Below, piece after piece: positions 1-7,757 of a DNA stretch of 64,000 nucleotides. The translations under genes and the position numbers were made by a program. The DNA is taken from NCBI GenBank assembly GCA_023419375.1, contig JAEZYD010000023.1:13244-77243 (forward strand), read 5' to 3'. This DNA comes from Pseudomonadota bacterium (GTDB lineage Bacteria; Desulfobacterota; Desulfovibrionia; Desulfovibrionales; Desulfovibrionaceae). A model generated the notes under the pieces. The model saw only the letters and a list, made by a program, of their open reading frames with translations. It ran no database searches and had not been told where the DNA came from. Each line of letters opens with the position of its first letter. Positions within the stretch are counted from its first letter, which is position 1.

Positions 1-1
1 G

Positions 2-661
2 CAATGCCCGCAATCGGCGCTTTGCGAGGGCTATGGCGTTACGGAGTGCTCCCCCGTGGTTTCCGTCAACAGGCCGGGCGACATTGTGCGCGGAACCATT
101 GGCCACGCCATGCCCTCGGTAACGCTGGCCCTTGTGCGCGAAGAGGACGGCAATATCTGCGGGCGCGCGGAGGCGGGGCAGACCGGCATGCTTCTGGTGC
201 GCGGCCCCAGCATATTCGGCGGCTACCTGAGTGATGCGCCCTCGCCCTTTGTGGAGTTTGAAGGTCATACATGGTACCGCACCGGCGATCTTGTGCGCAT
301 GGATGAAACTGGCCGCCTGACCTTTCAGGGGCGGCTCAAGCGCTTTGTGAAGATTGGCGGAGAAATGATTTCTCTGCCGCAGATTGAATCCGTGCTGCTT
401 GAAATATTCGGCAAGCGGGGCGATGCGCCGGAGCAAGGCCCCGCGCTGGCGGTGGAAGCCACTGCGGAAGAAAGCGGCTCGGCAATTATGCTCTTCACTC
501 CGATGACGCTCTCCTTGCCGGAAGTGAACGCCGCTCTGCGCGGGGCGGGGCTTTCATCCCTGTATGCGGTGAAGCGCATTGTGGAAGTGGAAGCCATCCC
601 CCTGCTGGGCAGCGGCAAAACGGACTACAGGGCATTGAAAGCGAGTGTTGAAGTGGTTTAG
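2..661 (+). CDS. aas: Acyl-ACP/acyl-CoA synthetase, C-terminal part (Aas-like), 5' truncated by window edge
   Basis: The frame is open to the left edge, so only the last 219 residues are visible and the start lies outside. The visible part carries the core motifs of adenylate-forming enzymes in order: YGVTECSPVVSV at the very start, YRTGDL around residue 95, GRLKRFVKIGGEM at the hinge to the mobile C-terminal lobe, and LLGSGKTDY with the catalytic lysine near the end. This wording resembles the synthetase half of E. coli Aas, which activates fatty acids and reacylates lysophospholipid, more than free-standing acyl-CoA ligases. An acyltransferase half upstream cannot be confirmed. The gene ends just before a strong terminator. 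A long-chain acyl-CoA ligase is the main alternative. Confidence 0.8.
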   Translation, partial: QCPQSALCEGYGVTECSPVVSVNRPGDIVRGTIGHAMPSVTLALVREEDGNICGRAEAGQTGMLLVRGPSIFGGYLSDAPSPFVEFEGHTWYRTGDLVRMDETGRLTFQGRLKRFVKIGGEMISLPQIESVLLEIFGKRGDAPEQGPALAVEATAEESGSAIMLFTPMTLSLPEVNAALRGAGLSSLYAVKRIVEVEAIPLLGSGKTDYRALKASVEVV

Positions 662-690
662 TCTGGAAGTTTGCCAGGTTGTTATGCAAA

Positions 691-729
691 GGGCCGCAGG
701 ACTGATACATGTTCCTGCGGCCCTTTTTT
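691..729 (+). terminator. Rho-independent terminator after the aas-like gene
   Basis: An 11-bp GC-rich stem (GGGCCGCAGGA at 691-701 with TCCTGCGGCCC at 713-723) is followed by a run of T. It lies 30 bases after the stop codon. Confidence 0.85.
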
Positions 730-826
730 GTGGTCTTTTCAATCGGTACTGGCAGTGGTGAGATGCGGCATGCCTACAGTTGCATCTTGCCCCATTATAA
801 TGGGAAAGCTCCGAGAGCGGCTGCAT

Positions 827-1468
827 TCAAGGGTGCAGAATCTCGGCGTAAAGCAGAGAGCCGAGCGCATAAAAACCGAAACCCATGAGGATCACTCCGG
901 ACATTCTTGATACGAAAAGGGAAAATCCTTCGGGCAAGCGCCGTTGAGCCAGCGCGACGCCCCCGCTCAACAAGAACCACCACAACAACGACCCCAGAAA
1001 CACGCCCGCAACAACGGCAAGGGCATTGATTGCCCCAGGGGTGTCGGTCACGCCGAGGCCCGCGAACAGCGCCGCAAAGGAGAAGATTGTCACCGGGTTG
1101 GTGAGCGTAAGAAGGAATGTTGACGCGATAGTGCCGGAAAGTTCCTTGATTTCATTGGTGCGGGCATGTGCAGCCGCCCGCCGGGGATTTGGCCGCAGGC
1201 TTTTACAGCCAAGCCAAAGCATGAACAGGCCGCCAGCAAGCTTGAGCCACGGGGCAAGCGTTGTCAGTGTTGCTGTCAGGGCTGAAAAGCCGATCGCCGC
1301 AAGGCATGCGTAGATGGCATCGGCCAGAGCTGTTCCCAGCCCTCCGGCTACCCCAGCCCAAAAGCCGCGTTCAAGTGCGCGGTTTATGCACAATACGCCT
1401 ATGGGGCCAAGCGGAGCTGCAACGGCCAGGCCGAGAAGCATGCTTTTACAGAATAAGAGGAGTTCCAT
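827..1468 (-). CDS. LysE/RhtB-family amino-acid exporter
   Basis: A 213-residue, highly hydrophobic protein with about six membrane segments. The N-terminus (LLGLAVAAPLGPIGVLCINRA) carries the GPIGxxxxxRA signature of the LysE/RhtB translocator fold, and the usual small-residue-rich second helix follows (GVAGGLGTALADAIYA). The family average is about 205-215 residues, so the protein is complete. Members export amino acids or derivatives across the inner membrane using the proton gradient, but the substrate cannot be told from sequence. The ATG at 1468 has only a purine-rich stretch as ribosome site. The gene stands alone, convergent with the aas-like gene across the terminator at 691-729. Confidence 0.85.
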   Translation of the reverse strand: MELLLFCKSMLLGLAVAAPLGPIGVLCINRALERGFWAGVAGGLGTALADAIYACLAAIGFSALTATLTTLAPWLKLAGGLFMLWLGCKSLRPNPRRAAAHARTNEIKELSGTIASTFLLTLTNPVTIFSFAALFAGLGVTDTPGAINALAVVAGVFLGSLLWWFLLSGGVALAQRRLPEGFSLFVSRMSGVILMGFGFYALGSLLYAEILHP

Positions 1469-1539
1469 CAGGCGTTCTTTTTTTGTTGCGTTGTCAGTAT
1501 CTTATTGATGATCGGGCGTCTTGATTGCTGAGTTTTGAT

Positions 1540-1742
1540 CTACGAGGTTAGCCAATCGTTCGTGCCGTGGGCTTTGTGGTAGCCGCCGGAATATCTGGCT
1601 CATGTGCAGTCATAAATTTTACCGTTTCTGTCCGTGTACAGATTGAACACTGTCATGCGCTTGACTGTAAAGAGTTCATTCTGCTTGGTGCGGCAGGGGA
1701 ATCGTAGTAATAGTGATATGCCCAGATTTTGTCTCCATCATC
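1540..1742 (-). pseudogene. Decayed small-protein gene (frameshift plus in-frame stop)
   Basis: The minus strand reads as protein-like sequence in pieces. DGDKIWAYHYYYDSP is read down from about 1742. After a frame change come NELFTVKRMTVFNLYTDRNG and KIYDCT, then an in-frame TGA at 1600-1602, then ARYSGGYHKAHGTNDWLTS and a TAG stop at 1540-1542. The aromatic, beta-strand-like pattern recalls small BamE/OmlA-type lipoproteins, but this is an impression, not an assignment. No start or signal peptide remains, and the sequence upstream is AT-rich with stops. I take it as a gene remnant. A selenocysteine reading of the TGA is unlikely because the frame is also broken upstream. Confidence 0.45.
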
Positions 1743-1911
1743 TAATTACTAGATTGTTGGTCTGTTTATATAGCCAGTGAAAAGTAAGATACATCAAATT
1801 GTTGAATCTAATAATATGGAATTATTTAATTATTCTGAATATAAGTGTGGCTAGCTGTTGTTTGCGCATGGAGCGCCGCTTGCTTTGTCGGTTGCGCGAG
1901 AGGCCGGGTAT

Positions 1912-1943
1912 AAAAAAGGCGCATCCTTGAGGGTGCGCCTTTA
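1912..1943 (-). terminator. Terminator of the LprI-like gene
   Basis: On the minus strand a stem GGCGCACCC/GGATGCGCC (one G-T pair) with a 3-base loop is followed by six T. It lies about 45 bases beyond the stop codon at 1988. Confidence 0.8.
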
Positions 1944-1987
1944 CCTGTCATTGATCTGCACCAGCCGTGATGCCGGATTCCGTGCCG

Positions 1988-2521
1988 CTACTGCTCGGCG
2001 CTTTCCTGCAAAACGTCAACCCAGTGCGTCATGCGGGCGGTTTGTTCCAGGTACCAGAGCGATGCCATAAGCGGCGAAAGGGTGCCGCCGTTGGGGTCAA
2101 ACATGGCAAGGGAACCGCTTTTGCGCAGGGTGTCCCACGCGCTCAGGGCGTCATTAAAAGCCTTGGAGCGTTCCGGGGCAAGGGTGGCGGCAACGCGCGC
2201 GCGTTGCGCGTTCAGGCGGGTTTCAAGACGTTCCTGTTCCGCGCTCATGCAGTCCTGCATGCCGGTTGTCACCCCCGCAGCCTCGTCCATGCAGGCCTGA
2301 TAGGTCTGACTGAACAGATTCTCCACCGGAAGGGCGGAATCCTGCTGGTCAGGGCTGTCGGCGGCAGCGGCGGCGCTGGCATCCTGCTGCGCCGGGGCCG
2401 CGGCTTGCGGCGTGGCCTCTGCGGCAAGGGCGGGGTGGGCAACAAGCAGCACGGCACAGAGCGCACTGAATGCGGCAAAACTGGCAAAGAACGTTGCAAA
2501 GGATCGACGAGCAGACGACAT
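1988..2521 (-). CDS. Secreted LprI-like (DUF1311) protein
   Basis: A 177-residue protein with an N-terminal signal peptide: Arg-rich start, hydrophobic stretch, AHPALAAEA cleavage region near residue 34. A low-complexity Ala/Gln/Asp linker (about 35-65) follows. The mature domain has the two-cysteine pattern CMDEAAG...MQDCMSAEQERLETRLN, typical of the DUF1311 / lysozyme-inhibitor LprI N-terminal family, ending in an amphipathic helical part. Family members are periplasmic. LprI of Mycobacterium inhibits lysozyme, but most relatives are uncharacterised, so function here is inferred only by family. Monocistronic, with its own terminator. Confidence 0.7.
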   Translation of the reverse strand: MSSARRSFATFFASFAAFSALCAVLLVAHPALAAEATPQAAAPAQQDASAAAAADSPDQQDSALPVENLFSQTYQACMDEAAGVTTGMQDCMSAEQERLETRLNAQRARVAATLAPERSKAFNDALSAWDTLRKSGSLAMFDPNGGTLSPLMASLWYLEQTARMTHWVDVLQESAEQ

Positions 2522-2592
2522 CCCAGACTCCTTGGCGAAAAAACCTTATATGTTGAAAGTGTACGCGCGCCGGGTGTCGTGCGCAAGCATTC

Positions 2593-3282
2593 TTACCTGT
2601 ATTCCCTTCCAGACCACAGCACGCGGCCAATAACCCTGAACTGCTCTGCGCAGTCGCCGCGCAGGTCAAGGCTCACAGGCGGATAGGCCGGGTTGACGCT
2701 GTTCAGCACAATCTTGCCGGGCAGCTTGTCGATGCGCTTTATATAGATGGCGTCTTCAAAGCCAACGGCATAAAGCCGCCCGGGGCTGATTTCCGTCTGG
2801 CCCCGATCCAGCAGCACCAGATCGTTGTCAAAAATCTCCGGCACCATGCTGTCGCCAGAAACACGCATGAGCACCATACGCCGGGGGTTGCCCTTGCGGC
2901 GTAAAAAATCGCCCCTGAAGGCATAGCTGCCCTGGCTGTGACTGTTGACCTCAAGACTGCCCGTTCCGGCAGAGAGCCGCGCTTCTGCCAGCGGCACACT
3001 GATGAGATCCGTTTCGCAATCCGCTTGAATGCTGGGCAGTTCGCCATCCGCCGCTTCCGGCAGCCGCATGGGCCCGCTGCCAAAAAAAAGCCAGTGGGCG
3101 TTTACGCCTGTCTGGGCGGCGCAGGTCTGAATCCACGCAGGCGGCACTTCGCCGCGTTTGCGCGCACCGCTCACAGACTGCGGGGTGATGCCCAGCGATC
3201 TTGCCAGTTCCGCGTCGCTGACCACACTGAGGGCCTGCATAAGCCTTTGCAATGTTTCTTTGAAGTCTGATTTTTCGGGCAT
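2593..3282 (-). CDS. CI-type repressor: HTH plus S24 LexA-like peptidase domain
   Basis: A 229-residue regulator. Residues 10-70 form a phage CI-type helix-turn-helix domain (ELARSLGITPQSVSGARKRGEVP). Residues 95-225 are a LexA/UmuD-like S24 domain with Ser145 (GDSMVP) and Lys182 (YIKRI) in the catalytic spacing, and an Ala-Gly pair at 105-106 as candidate self-cleavage site. I chose the ATG at 3282 because GAGG sits 6 bases ahead of it; the frame stays open to a TTG at 3384 without such support. It is divergent from umuDC, with about 210 bases between the start codons. Proteins of this form are inactivated by RecA-stimulated self-cleavage, so it may control the mutagenesis operon. No phage genes lie nearby. 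Confidence 0.85.
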   Translation of the reverse strand: MPEKSDFKETLQRLMQALSVVSDAELARSLGITPQSVSGARKRGEVPPAWIQTCAAQTGVNAHWLFFGSGPMRLPEAADGELPSIQADCETDLISVPLAEARLSAGTGSLEVNSHSQGSYAFRGDFLRRKGNPRRMVLMRVSGDSMVPEIFDNDLVLLDRGQTEISPGRLYAVGFEDAIYIKRIDKLPGKIVLNSVNPAYPPVSLDLRGDCAEQFRVIGRVLWSGREYR

Positions 3283-3492
3283 GGCGTTCCTCGCTTCCGC
3301 GCGAATGGGTGATTGCCGCACACGCTTTCGGCGGGGTTGTTTCAACTTTTCATTCAGGGTATCAATCTCAGGCGTTGCTTGCAAGGGTAAAATAAGCTAA
3401 AAACTGATGGTCGCGCGGTTTTGCTCCGCATTTTTGCATATTTTGCCATCCGCACCCATTGGGCTGCGGTGAACCGATCCACAGGAGGCGGT

Positions 3493-3939
3493 ATGGCTTT
3501 CATTTCGTCTTCGCTGGAACTGCTGGCTCCGGCAGCGGCTGTTTCTGACTGCAGAGCGGGGCTGCCCCTGTATCTTGCGCCTGTGGAGGCGGGGTTTCCT
3601 TCTCCGGCGGAGGATTACCTTGACTGTAAGCTGGATCTGCATCGGCACATGGTGCGCAACGAGGCGGCCACCTTCTTTTTGCGCGCACATGGGGAATCCA
3701 TGCTGGGCGCGGGTATTCATGACGGAGACCTGCTTGTGGTTGATCGCTCGGTAGATGCCGGGCACCGCAAGGTGGTCATAGCCGCGCTGGAAGGGGAGCT
3801 GACCGTCAAGCGCCTGCTGCGCCGCGATGGGCGCGTCTTGCTTGCGCCCGAGAACCCCAGGTTTGACCCCATCGACATTACAGAAAGCGAATTCGTGCAC
3901 ATTTGGGGCGTTGTCACCTATGTCGTCCACAAGCTCTGA
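3493..3939 (+). CDS. umuD: DNA polymerase V subunit UmuD
   Basis: A 148-residue UmuD homologue. After damage, RecA filaments trigger its self-cleavage to UmuD', which activates the UmuC polymerase for translesion synthesis. Visible features are the EAGFPSPAEDY segment with the Ala33-Gly34 cleavage pair, Ser69 (GESM) and Lys106 (LTVKRLL). An AGGAGG site is 5 bases from the ATG at 3493, preferred over the upstream in-frame codon at 3421. The end overlaps umuC by 20 bases, giving translational coupling. The divergent neighbour is a second S24 self-cleaving repressor. I could not identify a LexA box in the spacer by eye. Confidence 0.93.
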   Translation: MAFISSSLELLAPAAAVSDCRAGLPLYLAPVEAGFPSPAEDYLDCKLDLHRHMVRNEAATFFLRAHGESMLGAGIHDGDLLVVDRSVDAGHRKVVIAALEGELTVKRLLRRDGRVLLAPENPRFDPIDITESEFVHIWGVVTYVVHKL

Positions 3940-5248
3940 TTCGCCAGCGTCCCTGTGGGCGCTTGTGGACTGCAACAATTTTTACGCCTCGTGTGAAAAA
4001 CTGTTCCGGCCCGATCTTGCCGATCGCCCTGTGGTGGTGCTTTCCAATAACGATGGCTGCATTGTGTCGCGCTCGGCAGAGGCCAAGGCTCTGGGCATCC
4101 CCATGGGCGCGCCGGAATTCAAGCTGCGCTCCCAGTTGCGCGCGCTGAATGTGGCGGTATTTTCCTCAAATTACGCGCTGTACGGCGATATTTCCGCGCG
4201 GGTGGTCGATATTCTGGAGCAGTGCTGCGCTCAGGCGGAGCCGTACTCCATTGATGAATCCTTTTTGCGGCTTGAGGCCCCCCAGCGGGCCAATCTGCCG
4301 GAGTTTTGCCGCGATGTGCGGCAACGCATCCAGCGCTGGACGGGGATCACAGTTTCCGTTGGGGTCGGCGCAACGCGCACCCTTGCCAAGATTGCCACAC
4401 ATGTGGCCAAAAAGCATCCGTCCTACGGGGGCGTGTTTTCCCTGGCACGGCAAGAGTGCGACATTGACCGCGTGCTTGCGGGTACTCCCGTTGAGGATGT
4501 TTGGGGCGTGGGGCGGCGGCAGGCGCGGCGCTTGTGGGCCGAGGGCATCTGCACGGCCCTGCATCTAAAAAATGCTGACGACATCATGCTGCGCCGTCTG
4601 CTCACCGTGACGGGCTGGCGCACGGCTCTGGAATTGCGCGGCGTTCCCTGCCTCGGCAACGAGACCGCCCCTGTGGCGCGCAAAACACTCATGTCCACGC
4701 GTTCTTTTGCGCAGCGCATCCACGACAAGGCCATGCTGGCGCAGGCGCTTTCCACCTTTGCCGTGCGCGCGGCCACGCGGCTGCGGCGCGAGGGCCTTGT
4801 GGCCAGCGGGCTTGGCGTGCACATCCGCACTGCGCGCCCCGGTCAGGCGGCAGCGGGGGAGCGGCTTTACGACCAGACCGCCCAGTGCCCCCTGCCCATG
4901 CCTACGGCTGACAGCCAGATGTTCATTCGCAAGGCGCTGGAGGGGCTGGAGCGTATATTTTTGCCCGGTTTTGCCTATGCCAAGGCAGGGGTGATGCTCT
5001 ACGGCCTTGAGCGGGCTGATGCTGTGCAGGGCAGTTTGCTGGCCCTTGCGGCCGGGCTTGAATCCGGCGGCGACGGACGGCGGCAGAGCCTCATGCGCTC
5101 GCTGGACAACATCAATAACCGCTTTGGCCGCGATACGGTTATCTTTGGCGCGCAGGGCATGGGTGAGGCTCCCTGGCATATGCGGCAGGAACACCGCTCC
5201 CCCCGCCTCACAACCAGCTGGGATGAACTCCCGCTTGCCCGCTGCTGA
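3920..5248 (+). CDS. umuC: Y-family DNA polymerase V catalytic subunit UmuC
   Basis: A 442-residue error-prone polymerase that copies damaged DNA together with UmuD'. Residues 13-25 (WALVDCNNFYASC) carry the first catalytic aspartate (Asp18) and steric-gate region. PYSIDESFLRL at 109-117 supplies the catalytic Asp112 and Glu113. The helix-hairpin-helix region (DVWGVGRRQARRLW) and little-finger domain follow, then a UmuC-specific C-terminal extension. Length is close to E. coli UmuC (422). The ATG at 3920 lies inside umuD; an in-frame codon at 3827 would overlap umuD much further and is less likely. It is the last gene of the operon, and no GC-rich terminator follows. Confidence 0.95.
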   Translation: MSSTSSDSPASLWALVDCNNFYASCEKLFRPDLADRPVVVLSNNDGCIVSRSAEAKALGIPMGAPEFKLRSQLRALNVAVFSSNYALYGDISARVVDILEQCCAQAEPYSIDESFLRLEAPQRANLPEFCRDVRQRIQRWTGITVSVGVGATRTLAKIATHVAKKHPSYGGVFSLARQECDIDRVLAGTPVEDVWGVGRRQARRLWAEGICTALHLKNADDIMLRRLLTVTGWRTALELRGVPCLGNETAPVARKTLMSTRSFAQRIHDKAMLAQALSTFAVRAATRLRREGLVASGLGVHIRTARPGQAAAGERLYDQTAQCPLPMPTADSQMFIRKALEGLERIFLPGFAYAKAGVMLYGLERADAVQGSLLALAAGLESGGDGRRQSLMRSLDNINNRFGRDTVIFGAQGMGEAPWHMRQEHRSPRLTTSWDELPLARC

Positions 5249-5706
5249 AAAAGTTCTTCCCATTTTCTGTTGCCTCCCCGCCCTTGAGCCTGTGTATTTT
5301 CCATCGCGAGAGCGTTGTTTTGTGTTTTGTATATATTGAATAATTTTATGATGTATAAAATTATTTATAATGTATTATAACGCAGCAAATTTTCAGATTT
5401 GCACAAAATTTTGTTTTAGAGTAGTGTAGAAATATCGGTGCAGAAACTACAAAAATCATAGGAACGTAGTATAACATTCTGCGTGTAGAGTTGTGATTTT
5501 TTTCTGCCATGGCTGTTTAACGATTTTGTCCTAACATTATGGAAGTTCGGTAATAACCGAGGAGGCGTTCAAGAGCTGGTGCTGTCTGCGCTGATGACTC
5601 CAGCCCGTTCGTTTTGACGGCCATATTGGGGCCGTGCTTCCATATACTCGTCCCTCCCCAGGGGCTACACCCGCAGCGGTTTTCTGCTGCGGCAGAAGGA
5701 GAGTAT
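5249..5706. other. AT-rich spacer and leader of proVWX
   Basis: The 458-base gap contains a perfect 11-bp AT inverted repeat (5339-5349 with 5355-5365), a short dyad TCGGT/ACCGA at 5547-5560 directly ahead of a GGAGG at 5561-5565, and a 7-bp hairpin CCGCAGC/GCTGCGG at 5671-5692 just before the proV ribosome site. A GTG (5579) after that GGAGG opens only about 12 codons. No gene-sized frame is credible. The proV promoter must lie here, but no clear -35/-10 pair stands out. Confidence 0.5.
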
Positions 5707-6915
5707 ATGGCGAAGATTTCCGTCAAAAATCTGTTCAAGGTCTTTGGGCCAAACCCGGAGCATGCCCTTCAACTGGCATCCAAGGGGCGTTCCCGCGAAG
5801 ATATTTTGCGGCAGACCCGCTCCACCGTGGCGCTGCGTGATGTTTCCCTCGATATAGCAGAGCGTGAGCTGCTCGTGGTCATGGGGCTTTCCGGCAGCGG
5901 CAAGTCCACACTGCTGCGCTGCCTCAACGGGCTCATCATGCCCACGGCTGGCTCCGTGCTGGTGGATGATCAGGACATCATGCAGATGAAACCGCGCGAG
6001 CTGCGCCGCGTGCGGCAACGCTGCTTTGGCATGGTTTTTCAGAATTTTGCCCTTTTTCCACACCGCACTGTGTTGCAAAATGCAGCCTTCGGCCTTGAGG
6101 CCATGGGTGTGGGCGAGGCCCTGCGCCTGAAAAAAGGCGGCGAAATGCTCGAGCGCGTGGGCCTTTCCCAATGGGCCAATGCCTATCCCCGGCAGCTTTC
6201 CGGCGGCATGAAGCAGCGTGTGGGCCTTGCCCGCGCCCTGGCAATGGAGCCGGAAGTGCTGCTCATGGACGAGGCCTTCAGCGCGCTTGATCCGCTTATC
6301 CGGCAGGAAATGCAGGAGGAACTCCTGACGCTCCAGCAGGATATCCACAAAACCATCATCTTTATTACCCACGACCTGAACGAAGCCTTCCGGCTTGGCG
6401 ACCGCATAGTGCTGTTGCAGGACGGCGCAGTGGTGCAGGCCGGCACGCCGGAACAGATACTGCAATCGCCCGCCAACAACCACGTGGCCCGCTTTGTGGC
6501 CTCCGCCGATGTGACCCATGTGCTCACGGCGGGCGGCATCATGAAAAGGTCGGAAGACTGGGCCGTGCTGGGCCATGACGGGCCGCATTCCGTTTTGCGC
6601 AAGATGGCCGCGCATTCCATAAGCTCCCTGTTTGTCATTGATGGGCAGCGGCGATTTGCGGGCATTCTGTATGCCGCCGATGCCGAGCGCATGGTGGCCG
6701 AAGGCAAGACGGACATTGCCGCCATCACCCAGCGCGACATAACAACAGTTTCGCCCTCGACCCCCATTGCAGAAGTAATGCCCATCATGGCTGAACTTCC
6801 TTATCCACTGGCCGTTGTTGACGAGCGACAGAAGCTTCAGGGCGTCATTGTGCGCGGCCTGCTGCTGGCGGCAATGGTGGAGGGCATGGAAGCGGGAGGT
6901 CAGAATGCTGCCTAG
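5707..6915 (+). CDS. proV: Glycine betaine/proline ABC importer, ATP-binding subunit
   Basis: A 402-residue ATPase that powers uptake of compatible solutes such as glycine betaine under osmotic stress. The N-terminal ProV-specific extension (1-40) precedes Walker A GLSGSGKST (60-68), the Q-loop (FQNFALFPHRT), the ABC signature LSGGMKQRVGLARAL, Walker B LLMDEAFSALDP and the switch histidine (ITHD). Residues 280-400 form a CBS pair, the ionic-strength sensor in OpuA-type transporters. The ATG at 5707 has AAGGAG 4 bases upstream; an in-frame start at 5614 lacks a site. It overlaps proW by 11 bases. Confidence 0.93.
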   Translation: MAKISVKNLFKVFGPNPEHALQLASKGRSREDILRQTRSTVALRDVSLDIAERELLVVMGLSGSGKSTLLRCLNGLIMPTAGSVLVDDQDIMQMKPRELRRVRQRCFGMVFQNFALFPHRTVLQNAAFGLEAMGVGEALRLKKGGEMLERVGLSQWANAYPRQLSGGMKQRVGLARALAMEPEVLLMDEAFSALDPLIRQEMQEELLTLQQDIHKTIIFITHDLNEAFRLGDRIVLLQDGAVVQAGTPEQILQSPANNHVARFVASADVTHVLTAGGIMKRSEDWAVLGHDGPHSVLRKMAAHSISSLFVIDGQRRFAGILYAADAERMVAEGKTDIAAITQRDITTVSPSTPIAEVMPIMAELPYPLAVVDERQKLQGVIVRGLLLAAMVEGMEAGGQNAA

Positions 6916-7744
6916 AATCCCCCTGGCCGAGAGCATTGACGCCTCCGTAGATTTTTTGGTGGAAACCTGCTCGGATTTTACCCGCGCCGGTTCTGCCGCA
7001 ATGGGTAAACTGCTGGACGGCTTTGAAAATCTGCTCATGCTGCCCCAGCCCTGGCTGTTCATCATCCTGCTGGGTCTTGTGTGCTGGTGGGCCACGCGCA
7101 GCATCAAGTTGCCCGCCTTTTCCATGCTGGGCTTTGCCCTGCTGTGGAATCTTGGCTTATGGGAACCGACCATGAGCACGCTGGCCCTGGTACTTTCCGC
7201 AACCTTGCTTTCCGTGTTGCTGGGGGTTCCCTGCGGCATTCTGGCGGCAGTATCGCGTTGGGGCAGGCAAATCATCATGCCAGTGCTGGACGTTATGCAG
7301 ACCATGCCCGCATTTGTGTATCTTATCCCCGCCATTCCCTTTTTCGGTATTGGCAAGGTAAGCGCTGTAGTGGCAACGGTGGTCTTTTCCGTGCCGCCAG
7401 CCATTCGCCTTACCTGCCTGGGCATCCGGCAGATTCCCGCAGACCTTGTGGAATGCGCCGAAGCCTTTGGCCTCACGCGTGTGCAGCGCCTGCGCAAGCT
7501 TGAGCTGCCCCTTGCCATGCCTACCATTGTGGCAGGCGTGAACCAGACAATCATGCTGGCGCTTTCCATGGCGGTCATTGCCGCCATGATCGGCGCGCGC
7601 GGCCTTGGCGGCGAAGTCTGGAAAGCCATCCAGAGATTGCAGATCGGAAATGGCTTTGAAGCCGGGCTTGGAATTGTTATCGTGGCAATCACACTTGATC
7701 GCCTCTTTCGTGCGTTGGCGCAAAAATGCGCCGGACAAAATTAG
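6905..7744 (+). CDS. proW: Glycine betaine/proline ABC importer, permease subunit
   Basis: A 279-residue inner-membrane permease with about six or seven membrane segments. The coupling-helix motif for contact with ProV is in ECAEAFGLTRVQRLRKLELPLAMP (EAA loop, around residues 185-210). The segment MQTMPAFVYLIPAIPFFGIG is characteristic of ProW/OpuAB. The ATG at 6905 lies within the proV end with GGGAGG just upstream. Longer E. coli ProW has an extra N-terminal part of about 70 residues that is missing here, as in OpuAB-type proteins. The order V-W-X with tight spacing marks one operon. Confidence 0.92.
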   Translation: MLPRIPLAESIDASVDFLVETCSDFTRAGSAAMGKLLDGFENLLMLPQPWLFIILLGLVCWWATRSIKLPAFSMLGFALLWNLGLWEPTMSTLALVLSATLLSVLLGVPCGILAAVSRWGRQIIMPVLDVMQTMPAFVYLIPAIPFFGIGKVSAVVATVVFSVPPAIRLTCLGIRQIPADLVECAEAFGLTRVQRLRKLELPLAMPTIVAGVNQTIMLALSMAVIAAMIGARGLGGEVWKAIQRLQIGNGFEAGLGIVIVAITLDRLFRALAQKCAGQN

Positions 7745-7757
7745 ACGGGAGGACGCA

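Larger units (their letters stand above)
1469..1987. other. Intergenic spacer with gene remnant and terminator
   Basis: The 519-base gap holds the decayed reading frame at 1540-1742, then about 120 bases of very AT-rich DNA (1741-1860) with no gene, then the minus-strand terminator at 1912-1943. I see no RNA gene. Confidence 0.6.

Noticed and set aside
1600..1602. In-frame TGA read as selenocysteine, suggested by selA in the window
   Set aside because: The frame is broken again upstream, no start is present, and I see no SECIS-like stem after the codon that I could defend.
5579..5617. Short upstream reading frame (about 12 codons) after GGAGG at 5561-5565, ahead of proV
   Set aside because: The GTG start is 13 bases from the site and the peptide is not recognisable; not enough to call a leader peptide.
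5665..7692. Minus-strand open frame of 675 codons antisense to proV and proW
   Set aside because: It has no domain pattern and is fully explained as the shadow of two clear ABC transporter genes in GC-rich DNA.
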